From NCBI GenBank assembly GCA_965230765.1, contig CBDDLR010000002.1, positions 62,001 to 126,000 on the forward strand: 64,000 nucleotides of DNA, read 5' to 3'. Of this stretch, positions 8,601 to 15,611 are shown piece by piece. This DNA comes from Sunxiuqinia sp965230765 (GTDB lineage Bacteria > Bacteroidota > Bacteroidia > Bacteroidales > Prolixibacteraceae). The position numbers were made by a program, and so were the translations under genes. The first letter of the stretch is position 1. Every line of letters starts with the position of its first letter. The notes under the pieces are model-generated. The model did no database searches. It was given only the letters and a program-made list of their open reading frames with translations, and was not told the DNA's origin.

Positions 8601-9292
8601 TTGAAAGATTTGATGGAACAGAATCGATTGCTTCTTATGTCAGCGCAGGCTTCCCTCTTGAAGGATATGGCTTATCAGATGTGTTTGCCTATCGTTGGGC
8701 AGGTTTATCGCCCGAAAATGGAACCGTACAAGTGTATAACGAAAATGATGAAATAGTTGGCTGGTTTGATCCAAAGCCAACAAAAGATGGCTTACAATAT
8801 ATGGGGCAACTGACACCTAAGTTCTTTGGTAATTACAGAAACAGGGTGAGCTATAAAGGGTTAAGCCTGGATGTGTTGTTAACGTACAAGTTTGGGCATG
8901 TGTTTAAAAGATCAACTTTCGCTTCAGATTTTTATTCTACTGGCGCACACGAAGATGCCTCAAGATATTGGAAGCAACCGGGTGATGAGGCCTTTACCGA
9001 TGTTCCTGCCCTTACAAGAGGGGGTAATACCTGGACTTATCTTAGAGATGGTAGCCAGGTATACGAGGATGCTTCACTTATCAGAATTCAGTCAATTGGT
9101 TTAAACTACAAACTCAATAATAAGCTGTTTGCCAATAATTTTATTAAAAGTGCTTCCGTTGGGGTTAATGCACGTAACCTGGGCTTGCTATGGAAAGCTA
9201 CTGATAGGGATATCGACCCTGACTATGGAAATCGTCAATATACCTATAAAAACAGGTCTACCTATTCGATGAATTTAAAAATTAATTTTTAA
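5699..9292 (+). CDS. SusC/RagA TonB-dependent receptor with STN domain (module 1)
   Basis: A 1197-residue outer-membrane importer. It has a long N-terminal signal region ending near SASSLSQ. An STN domain follows (about 45-120, VNLNLKDAQILDVFKEI to NNVIMVVDKK). A carboxypeptidase-regulatory-like domain comes next (about 133-212, GTVYDAKGEPIPYAAVMIKG). The plug (about 215-330) contains VLKDAAAASIWGAQAANGVIVITTKKG, a typical SusC run, and the rest is a large barrel ending in NLKINF. The STN domain marks it as a signalling receptor partnered with FecR. It forms a SusC-SusD pair with the gene 11 bp downstream. The substrate (peptide, glycan or other) cannot be read from the sequence. Confidence 0.95.
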   Translation: MKKKIFNAIPIKRNWLKIMVEMKMTIFLILVLSLGVSASSLSQNQKVNLNLKDAQILDVFKEIKEQTGLRFIYNNDKLESLDKVDINASNETVKEVLDEVFKDSKFECQFKNNVIMVVDKKILPKKQNQPKKIKFSGTVYDAKGEPIPYAAVMIKGTTLGAVTGTDGVFVLEVPEGEYGFITASSVGMVTQEIEIKSQTRFRFILKTDIESLSEVLVTGYQTISAERATGAFENVKVESLLEQKTTDNALDLLEGEVPGLLYENMGEGEPARISLRGLNNFNMGDSQVDDHAPLVVLDGFPINGISGNTNAFGNYLTDIIEKINPADIENISVLKDAAAASIWGAQAANGVIVITTKKGKKSDKPRISFNSSFSIREMPNYSDAYVASVDDYLELDKWWAEEGRVNAGTRSRSSTNPEGVQAYMDYNNGDISEAELAAKINGLRQNYYIKEYSDLFLRNYTQQQYNLSISQGNEKYTYRVALNYQDQNSFNKGVGNQNYGTLINLSTELFKGVKFITKIGFSKQDVQNNGINSISRFAPYTRILDDNGDYIAMNHAIHPRVKDEVYAELDPYLPFDWDYNLKREFENQDNSTEVRNTDFQARLDIDIFKGLKAELTYDYQYGRNKTREYANEEIWDVRNRIIGSAVYTEDPISGVYLPNGEFIIPPGGGTLDGDSYASWSNYYRGMVNYTGYLDANKKHFVTAIVGIDYGDERYEGQSDERLYNFNPRSLSYTSVDNFPDPNNTDQHWNRRGIRRIFNTARVNRKHDRYLSNYTNVGYTYNDKYTLTGSWRLDDSNLFGSSPKYRNVPLWSTGLKWRLTEEDFMNVSFLNRLDLRVSYGIGGRIDKSSSPFLTARLGNDTRTQVEEASISEYKNEELRWEKTATLNAGFDFAMFNNRLTGSFEYYRKYTSDVLGYVSVNRTFGVEEQVLNYGEISNKGFDLSLNYRIIQNSNLNWDMGVLVNHNVNKVERFDGTESIASYVSAGFPLEGYGLSDVFAYRWAGLSPENGTVQVYNENDEIVGWFDPKPTKDGLQYMGQLTPKFFGNYRNRVSYKGLSLDVLLTYKFGHVFKRSTFASDFYSTGAHEDASRYWKQPGDEAFTDVPALTRGGNTWTYLRDGSQVYEDASLIRIQSIGLNYKLNNKLFANNFIKSASVGVNARNLGLLWKATDRDIDPDYGNRQYTYKNRSTYSMNLKINF

Positions 9293-9303
9293 TCTGAAAC
9301 GCA

Positions 9304-10680
9304 ATGAATAAATTTAAAATTATATATCTGTTTGTTGTCCTAATGGCCTTTGCAGCATGCGATAGGGATGAATTATTGGACATTGCACCCTATGGTAGTA
9401 TTTTACCAGAGACAGTTGAAGACTTTCGCTTACTGTTAAACAATCGATCCGATATGGTGGGTTCTTATTTAATGGACACTTATCTGTCGGATGAAATAAA
9501 TGTACCCGATAATATGTATGGTACTTATTTAAGTTCATCTAGTTCTCGTTATTATGATGCGTTAACATGGAGTGAACTATTTGGTTATGAAACGGAGGAA
9601 GATAGAGAGTACACCGAACTGTATAACACTGTATTAAATAGCAATGTTTTAATAGAGGAAATTACGGGTGCAGTTGGCAGTCAGGAAAAAAAGGATAAAA
9701 TGATTGCTGAATTAAAGGTGCACCGTGCCTTTGCTTACTTTTCTTTGGTTAATCTATATTCCACACAATATGTTGAGGGAACAGCAGCAAGTGCAAAAGG
9801 GGTTCCTATTAAGTTAAACCCCGATTTTTCAGGAGCCACTCCAAGAGTTTCGGTTCAGGAAGTGTACGATCAAATATTGAAAGATATAAACGAAGCCATT
9901 GAAAGCAATGCACTCGAAACAACGGTCCCTAAACTAAACTGGCAGGCATCTCAGGCAGCCGCCTATGCGCTATTGGCAAAAGTACGCCTACAAATGATGG
10001 ACTACCCAGAAGCATTGGATGCAGCCAATAAATGCCTAGGTATATATAACACCTTGTACGATTTTAATACCAAGAACCCTGATGTCCGCAACTACGACAA
10101 TGACGAAGTAATTTTCCTAAAAGAAAAGTCAGACTTTTTACCTTTTGGCACAACACCTTATGCAGCCGATGATTTAATTGCTTTGTATGATGCCACTAAT
10201 GATTTGCGTTTGTCGGATCGTTATTTAAAAGATGCAACAGGTTATTATTTCGACAGGGGAATAATTTGGCAGGGATATCAGCAATATATAGGCTGTTCTG
10301 TGCCAGAGATGTACCTTGTACGGGCAGAATGCTATTCAAGGATTAATAACGGTGCGGACTTTCAAAAAGCAATTGACGATTTAAATACGCTTAGAAGAAC
10401 ACGTTATGTAACGGGAACTTACAATGACTTAACAACGGTTGAATTACCCGATGCAGCAAACACCCTTTCTTTTGTGAAAGAAGAAAGAAGAAGGGAAATG
10501 GCCGACCAGGGCATGCGCTTATTCGATATTAAAAGATACCTGGCAGAAGGTGATGTAATAAATATTGTAAGGACTATTGACGGAGAGGTATACTCACCTG
10601 CCAATAACAACCGATTAATTGTACCTATTGCTCAAATAGTAATGCAATATGCTCCTGAGATTGAGCAAAGCGATAGATAA
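9304..10680 (+). CDS. SusD/RagB surface lipoprotein (module 1)
   Basis: A 458-residue protein with a lipobox (LMAFAAC, Cys 19), followed by the SusD-like TPR fold: the N-terminal LLDIAPYGSILPETVEDF and the conserved region LKVHRAFAYFSLVNLYSTQYV, then a C-terminal ERRREMADQGMRLFDIKRY run and an ending of the type RLIVPIAQ. SusD proteins cap the SusC barrel and bind the ligand at the cell surface. It is 11 bp after susC and clearly cotranscribed. It is shorter than many SusD proteins (about 500-600 residues) but all typical regions are present. Confidence 0.94.
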   Translation: MNKFKIIYLFVVLMAFAACDRDELLDIAPYGSILPETVEDFRLLLNNRSDMVGSYLMDTYLSDEINVPDNMYGTYLSSSSSRYYDALTWSELFGYETEEDREYTELYNTVLNSNVLIEEITGAVGSQEKKDKMIAELKVHRAFAYFSLVNLYSTQYVEGTAASAKGVPIKLNPDFSGATPRVSVQEVYDQILKDINEAIESNALETTVPKLNWQASQAAAYALLAKVRLQMMDYPEALDAANKCLGIYNTLYDFNTKNPDVRNYDNDEVIFLKEKSDFLPFGTTPYAADDLIALYDATNDLRLSDRYLKDATGYYFDRGIIWQGYQQYIGCSVPEMYLVRAECYSRINNGADFQKAIDDLNTLRRTRYVTGTYNDLTTVELPDAANTLSFVKEERRREMADQGMRLFDIKRYLAEGDVINIVRTIDGEVYSPANNNRLIVPIAQIVMQYAPEIEQSDR

Positions 10681-10763
10681 AAGTATAAGTAATGTAAAAC
10701 GATCTGGACTCAGTGAGGGTGTATTGAATCTTAGTTGAGTCTTGATACAAACTTTTTAATAAA

Positions 10764-11858
10764 ATGAAACAACAAAATAAATATAAGCTCAAGACATTGT
10801 TTGCCTCACTTTTGGCAGTACTGTTTTTTGCAGCCTGTAACGAGGTAGAAGATTACTCCATTGTTTTGGATTCTCCTGTAGCAGACTTCGCAGTTAGCGA
10901 CACTTCAGATACAGGCTTAAACGGGTTACTAACATTTACCAATAAAAGCCTTAACGGGGTTCAATATTTTTGGGATTTTGGAGATGGGACTGTTTCTGAG
11001 GAAGTAGAGCCTATGCATTCTTATACCGAGGTGGGTACTTATACCATAAGTATGATTGCTCAAAACGGGAAGAATGGCAATTTTTTAACCAATAATAAAA
11101 CCATTACCGTTGAGGTAACAACAGACCCGTTTGCATACTTTAGTGTGGATACGCTTTTAAAAGCAAAAAAAGAGGTGTCGTTTTTTAATAAATCAGCAAG
11201 AGCTAGCTCATATGAGTGGAATTTTGGTGATGATAGTATCAGTACCGATGAAAACCCTGTTCATATTTATCAGGAAGGTGGAAGATATGCTGTTACCCTA
11301 ACTTCAAAGAATGATGAAGGAGAAGAAGCGGTTTGGACAACTTGGGTGACTGTTCTGGCTCCGTTATTAGAAGCGACCTTTGATGAGGAATTGATAACAG
11401 TTCCTGAGTTTGGATGGTCAACTTTCGATGGTGGAACAGTCGATAACACATGGAGAACATCTGTGTATAGTTCATGGTCAGGTTCTTATAGGTATTTCGA
11501 TTATATAGAAATTTCTGCTTCTGAGTGGGGTAATCCTCAAGGTGTAGATGACTGGTTGATTTCGCCTAAAGTTACCTACGATGGTAAAGCAGGCTTATCG
11601 GTTGATATCTATCAGGGTATTTACCCAGGTTCTAATCCTGCTGTACCTATTAAAATTTGGATAGCGAAAAAGGCGCCCGAGAGTGCAGATGATTTTACAA
11701 TAATGGTGGAAGAAGTCGTATTGGAAATTGGTTACCAGTGGGGTACTTATGAATTTTCATTGAAAGAACATGTTTCGGAAGGTGAAGAGTTTTATATCGG
11801 ATTCCATGTAGGTCAAATTGGAGCAACTACCAGGTTAGACAATATCGTTGTCATCTAA
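10764..11858 (+). CDS. Lipoprotein with two PKD domains and choice-of-anchor J domain (module 1)
   Basis: A 364-residue protein with a lipobox (VLFFAAC, Cys about 25). Two PKD domains are visible from FWDFGDGTVSEEVEPMHSY (about 70-88) and YEWNFGDDSISTDENPVHIY (about 152-170). The C-terminal part (about 205-364) has SWSGSYRYFDYIEISASEW, VDDWLISPKV and EEFYIGFHV, typical of the choice-of-anchor J / cleaved-adhesin fold. It lies 83 bp after susD, as the third surface partner of module 1, so an accessory ligand-binding role at the cell surface is likely. Modules 2 and 3 have TlpA-like proteins at this position. The strong hairpin just after it suggests the module 1 transcript ends here. Confidence 0.88.
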   Translation: MKQQNKYKLKTLFASLLAVLFFAACNEVEDYSIVLDSPVADFAVSDTSDTGLNGLLTFTNKSLNGVQYFWDFGDGTVSEEVEPMHSYTEVGTYTISMIAQNGKNGNFLTNNKTITVEVTTDPFAYFSVDTLLKAKKEVSFFNKSARASSYEWNFGDDSISTDENPVHIYQEGGRYAVTLTSKNDEGEEAVWTTWVTVLAPLLEATFDEELITVPEFGWSTFDGGTVDNTWRTSVYSSWSGSYRYFDYIEISASEWGNPQGVDDWLISPKVTYDGKAGLSVDIYQGIYPGSNPAVPIKIWIAKKAPESADDFTIMVEEVVLEIGYQWGTYEFSLKEHVSEGEEFYIGFHVGQIGATTRLDNIVVI

Positions 11859-11889
11859 AAACATGATACGTTCTTAAAGGACTAGATTT

Positions 11890-11919
11890 CAAGAGGAGCA
11901 CCTACAAGTGTTCCTCTTG
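11890..11919 (+). terminator. Strong hairpin ending module 1
   Basis: CAAGAGGAGCAC (11890-11901) pairs with GTGTTCCTCTTG (11908-11919), 12 pairs with one G-T, loop of 6 bases, 31 bp after the lipoprotein stop. The T-run after it is short (TTGT), so it may be a factor-assisted terminator. Confidence 0.65.
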
Positions 11920-11938
11920 TTGTAAGACAACAATTCAC

Positions 11939-12235
11939 ATTAACCTTAATTAACCTAAATAAGGAACAAGGAGAAAGGAACAAGGAGAAAGGAATAAGGA
12001 ATAAGGATAAAGGAAGAAGCAATTTACTACTTTCAATGGCATAAGCTATCCCGATAGCTATCGGGAGCCAACACCAAAAAGCAAAAAAAGGAAAAGAAAG
12101 AAAATTATATAAGGTAAATAGAACAAATAAAAAGTTAGTTATAGCATTAAGAGAGCCAAAAGCCAACACCCAATGGCTAAAAGCCAAAAGCCAACAGCTA
12201 ATAACTAACAGCTAATAACTAACAGCTAGATTAAA
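11939..12235. repeat. Gene-free spacer built of short repeated words
   Basis: The spacer before the first ABC cassette holds a 21-bp word starting ATTAACCTTAATTAACC (11939-11959, found again at 19546-19566), a purine tract of AAGGAR units (about 11961-12016), a perfect palindrome CCCGATAGCTATCGGG near 12049-12064, and words of the type AGCCAAAAGCCAACA and AACAGCTAATAACTAACAGC up to the start codon (about 12150-12230). I see no frame with coding character and no clear promoter. Confidence 0.7.
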
Positions 12236-14488
12236 ATGAAAATCATACTGAAAATTGCAAAACTGCAGCTGCTCAACCTGATGTATTCGCCCATATCCTG
12301 GGTGGTGCTGATGGTTTTTGCGCTTTACTCCGGTATTCAGTTTACCGGTGGATTGGAGTCCATACACGGATTCTTTAAACAGAGACCCGACGGGATGAGC
12401 CTAATCACGAACCGCTTGTTTACCCGGGATTACTATGGTTACTTCTTTAAAATGAAGGAGCTTATGTTCCTGTTTGTGCCCATACTAACCATGGGTTTTA
12501 TCAGTAACGAGATGAACAGCGGAACCATTAAATTGCTTTATTCCTCGCCTTTGAAAATCAGGAATATTGTTGTGGGTAAATATGTGGCTATGTTGGTGTT
12601 CAGTCTGGCTATCATATTGGTTATGGCAATGGCTATTATTGGAGCCGGCTTATTTATTCCCGGTATGGATACAGGGGTGACCATAGCCGGTTTAATTGGT
12701 TTCTTTTTACTGATTGCTACCTACTCAGCCGTTGGTTTGTTTATGTCTTCCCTGTCGCGTTACCAGATTATTTCCGGTATTGCAACCATAGCCTTTTTAT
12801 ATGTGCTCGATTTTCTGGGAGGTTTGGCACAAGACGTACCGGTACTGAGAGATATATTGTATTGGTTATCCATTTCAAACCATAGCACACCGGTACTTCA
12901 GGGATATATGGTGAGTACCAATATCTTTTACTTTATCATTGTGTCGGTTTTATTCCTGGCCTTTACAGTAAATAAACTGCATGCCGACCGCCAGAACAAA
13001 AAAGGAAAACAAAAAATAAGATTACAATCAGCAGCCTACCTGTGTATTGCCATTGTGTGCATTGGCATAGCTGCCATTCCTAAGTTGAAGGTGTATGGCG
13101 ATATGACCGAAACAAAAATGCATACAGCCCACCCGGGTACACAGGAGATTCTTGATCAGCTAAAGGAAGACCAGCCAAAGGTTAAGTTCTTTGGACATGT
13201 GAATAGCCGTGATATAAGGCCTTCCAGAAGAAGGTTAAATGAGCGGAAGTTTTACAGTATTTATACGCGCTTTTTAAGAGATACTGAATTTGAATACCAA
13301 ATGTTTTATGCACCTGTAAAATGGGATAGTTTCAAAGGAGAAGCTAAGAATTACAGCCCCCGCAAAAAAGCCGAAATGCTTGCCTATTACGAAGGCCTGG
13401 ACATGAACGAAATTAAGGACCTTAACGAGTTGGATGCAACGGATCAGGAGGCTATAGGAATGTACGAAATGGACTTTGGTGTGCTGGAAAAAATTATTTA
13501 TAAAGGTCAGCATGTCTTTTTAAAGCGGGAACGAGATGATGTGGCTCTTGATGCATTGGAAATTGACTATGCCACTCAATTTAAAACCTTGATACATTCT
13601 CCTTATCAGGTGAGCTTTATTACAGGGCACAAGGAAAGAAGCATTGAACGTGCCTGGGAGCAGGACTGGAACCGTATGGCAAAAGTATGGAAACACCGTT
13701 CGGCTTTGATAAACCATGGTTTTATAGTGAATAGCCGGGATATTACAAAAGGAGATGTAAAGGAGGATACGGATATCCTGATGATTCTGGATCCGATGAT
13801 TGCCTATAGCGAAGCCGAACTTTCAAAAATCAACTCTTATATCGACAAGGGAGGGAATCTACTTATTGCGGCTGAAGGTGAAAACAGTGCTTTCATTAAT
13901 CCACTTTTAAGCTTGATTAATGTAGAGCTTCAGAATTCTTCTATTGTAAGTGACCACACCGGACGTCTGGATGAGCTATGTATGGGTACAGTAAATAAAA
14001 ATGCTCCAGGATTGCTTACCGATTACGGAATGCACGAAATAGAATTGCCGGGAGCATCTCCGCTTACTTATAAAGAAAAGGATGGTTTTAAGGTGACTCC
14101 ATTGCTAAACACTAATGGCCAACAAACAAGTCTTGCAGGTCAAGATCAAAAGGAAAGCTTTACCGTAGCATTGGCATTGGAGCGCAATAAAAATGGCAAG
14201 CAACAAAAAATTGTGGTTGTTGGAGATGCCGATTTTGCTGCCGATAAAGTAATTATGAAGAATAGGAGGGATCCTTTTACAGCAAACACGCTGTTTTATA
14301 AAAACATTTTCCGATGGTTTACTGCCGGTGAATATCCTTTATTGTTCGAACCCATTGAAGGAAGCGACAACACGATAATCATGAGCAATGCCAAAGAAAA
14401 GGTATACAAGATCCTATACATCTGGATTTTCCCATTCGCCTTATTATTTATTGGCGGATTCATTTTCTGGAGAAGAAGAAGGATGTGA
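12236..14488 (+). CDS. ABC-2 permease fused to GldG-like extracytoplasmic domain, copy 1, subunit A
   Basis: A 750-residue inner-membrane protein. It has a first helix at about 18-36 (SPISWVVLMVFALYSG), five further helices up to about 245, a helix at about 266-284 (YLCIAIVCIGIAAI), then a roughly 430-residue extracytoplasmic domain of the GldG/ABC_transp_aux type (DILMILDPMIAYSEAELSKI, YIDKGGNLLIAAEGE, VVVGDADFAADKV) and a final helix (about 725-744) with a RRRRM tail. GldF and GldG are separate proteins in gliding Flavobacteria; here they are one chain. It should form a heterodimer with subunit B (15612-17930), powered by the ATPase at 14606. Substrate and direction are unknown. Confidence 0.9.
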   Translation: MKIILKIAKLQLLNLMYSPISWVVLMVFALYSGIQFTGGLESIHGFFKQRPDGMSLITNRLFTRDYYGYFFKMKELMFLFVPILTMGFISNEMNSGTIKLLYSSPLKIRNIVVGKYVAMLVFSLAIILVMAMAIIGAGLFIPGMDTGVTIAGLIGFFLLIATYSAVGLFMSSLSRYQIISGIATIAFLYVLDFLGGLAQDVPVLRDILYWLSISNHSTPVLQGYMVSTNIFYFIIVSVLFLAFTVNKLHADRQNKKGKQKIRLQSAAYLCIAIVCIGIAAIPKLKVYGDMTETKMHTAHPGTQEILDQLKEDQPKVKFFGHVNSRDIRPSRRRLNERKFYSIYTRFLRDTEFEYQMFYAPVKWDSFKGEAKNYSPRKKAEMLAYYEGLDMNEIKDLNELDATDQEAIGMYEMDFGVLEKIIYKGQHVFLKRERDDVALDALEIDYATQFKTLIHSPYQVSFITGHKERSIERAWEQDWNRMAKVWKHRSALINHGFIVNSRDITKGDVKEDTDILMILDPMIAYSEAELSKINSYIDKGGNLLIAAEGENSAFINPLLSLINVELQNSSIVSDHTGRLDELCMGTVNKNAPGLLTDYGMHEIELPGASPLTYKEKDGFKVTPLLNTNGQQTSLAGQDQKESFTVALALERNKNGKQQKIVVVGDADFAADKVIMKNRRDPFTANTLFYKNIFRWFTAGEYPLLFEPIEGSDNTIIMSNAKEKVYKILYIWIFPFALLFIGGFIFWRRRRM

Positions 14489-14540
14489 TGTAGTTGTTAG
14501 TGTGTAGGAGTGAAACGAACTACACATTTACAAATACACA

Positions 14541-14560
14541 TCCCGATGAAAATCGGGATC
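14541..14560. repeat. Perfect palindrome in the permease-ATPase spacer
   Basis: ATCCCGAT and ATCGGGAT flank a four-base loop GAAA. It lies 53 bp after the permease stop and 46 bp before the ATPase start. It looks like a small REP-type hairpin. There is no T-run, so termination is unlikely. Confidence 0.5.
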
Positions 14561-14605
14561 TCAATAATCAAAAACATAAAAAAATATTAAAAATATATCG
14601 AAATC

Positions 14606-15529
14606 ATGTCAAATACAATATTAGAAATCAAAAACCTGTCGCACCGCTATACGAAGAACTGGGCTATCCGCGACATCAATATAGAAATGCGCAACAACGA
14701 AATCCTGGGACTATTAGGGTCTAACGGGGCTGGTAAATCAACCACCATGAATATTTTGTGTGGGGTATTGAACCAAACCGAAGGTGAGGTATTTATCAAT
14801 GGGATCGACCTTCGTAAGAACCCCGAAGAAGCCAAAAAGAATATTGGTTTCCTGCCGCAAAAACCACCGGTTTACCCCGACTTAACAGTGGAGGAGTATT
14901 TGACACATACAGCACACCTACGTTTTGTGCCAGAAAAAGAAATTCCTGCAGCCTTGGAAGCAGCCATGGAAAAATGTGGTTTATTGCACATGCGCAAACG
15001 CCTGATCCGTAACTTATCAGGAGGTTACCAACAGCGTGTAGGTATTGCACAAGCCATTATCCACAAACCTAAACTGGTTATTTTTGATGAACCCACCGTT
15101 GGCTTGGACCCGAACAACATTGCGGAAATTCGCGAGTTGATCAAAGAGATTGCCGACGACCGTGCCGTAATCCTTTGTACACACATACTACCTGAGGTAC
15201 AAATGATTTGTAGTACAGTAAAAATGATTGAAGCAGGTAAACTGGTATTTGCCGATACCATTGATGCTTTTAATAACGTGATTGAGCCAGATACCATGAC
15301 CGTTTCTTTCGACAATCCCCCAACCAATCCCGAATTGATGGAAATAGACGGGGTGCTGGAGATCAATGAGAACAACGGAAAACTGGAAATCCGCTTTGAT
15401 ACCACCAAAGAAGTTTCTAAAAAACTGATTGAACTTAGTGTAAAAAACAACTGGCAACTCAAAGAAGTGGGCATCGAAAAGCAATCGCTTGATTTAATTT
15501 TTGCACACTTATCAGGGAAGGTAAAATAG
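14606..15529 (+). CDS. ABC transporter ATPase, GldA/CcmA-like, copy 1
   Basis: A 307-residue nucleotide-binding subunit. Walker A is GLLGSNGAGKSTT (about 35-47), the signature is NLSGGYQQRVGIAQAI (about 136-151), Walker B is LVIFDEPTVGLDP (about 157-169), and the switch His is in CTHILPEV. The C-terminal 80 residues (FDNPPTNPELMEIDGVLEIN) are the extension usual in GldA and drug-type ATPases. It stands between two permease-GldG fusions, so one ATPase probably serves both as a homodimer under a heterodimeric channel. It differs from its second copy (22305-23228) at only five residues by my reading. Confidence 0.95.
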   Translation: MSNTILEIKNLSHRYTKNWAIRDINIEMRNNEILGLLGSNGAGKSTTMNILCGVLNQTEGEVFINGIDLRKNPEEAKKNIGFLPQKPPVYPDLTVEEYLTHTAHLRFVPEKEIPAALEAAMEKCGLLHMRKRLIRNLSGGYQQRVGIAQAIIHKPKLVIFDEPTVGLDPNNIAEIRELIKEIADDRAVILCTHILPEVQMICSTVKMIEAGKLVFADTIDAFNNVIEPDTMTVSFDNPPTNPELMEIDGVLEINENNGKLEIRFDTTKEVSKKLIELSVKNNWQLKEVGIEKQSLDLIFAHLSGKVK

Positions 15530-15611
15530 TAATGGCATAGCGCATAGCTCATAGTGCAAAGCGAAACACTTTGTCCTCTGCTCTCTGCCCTTTGCCCTAA
15601 GCGAATTCATT
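15530..15611 (+). repeat. Conserved 82-bp spacer between ATPase and permease B, copy 1
   Basis: The spacer contains GCATAGCGCATAGC, TGCAAAGCG, CTCTGCTCTCTGCCC and a possible CAAAG/CTTTG hairpin. It matches 23229-23310 with one mismatch, while the flanking genes of the two copies carry many silent differences. No separate gene fits here; it may be a cotranscribed structured spacer. Confidence 0.6.

Noticed and set aside
11882..12187. Minus-strand frame of 101 residues in the spacer before the first ABC cassette
   Set aside because: It is made of the short repeated words of the spacer and shows no domain or normal amino-acid pattern.
14494..14724. 76-residue frame overlapping the start of ATPase copy 1
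   Set aside because: It runs into the ATPase in another frame and is not kept in the second cassette.
15025..15552. Minus-strand frame of 175 residues, also present at 22724-23251
   Set aside because: It is antisense to both ATPase copies; its conservation follows from the conserved ATPase.
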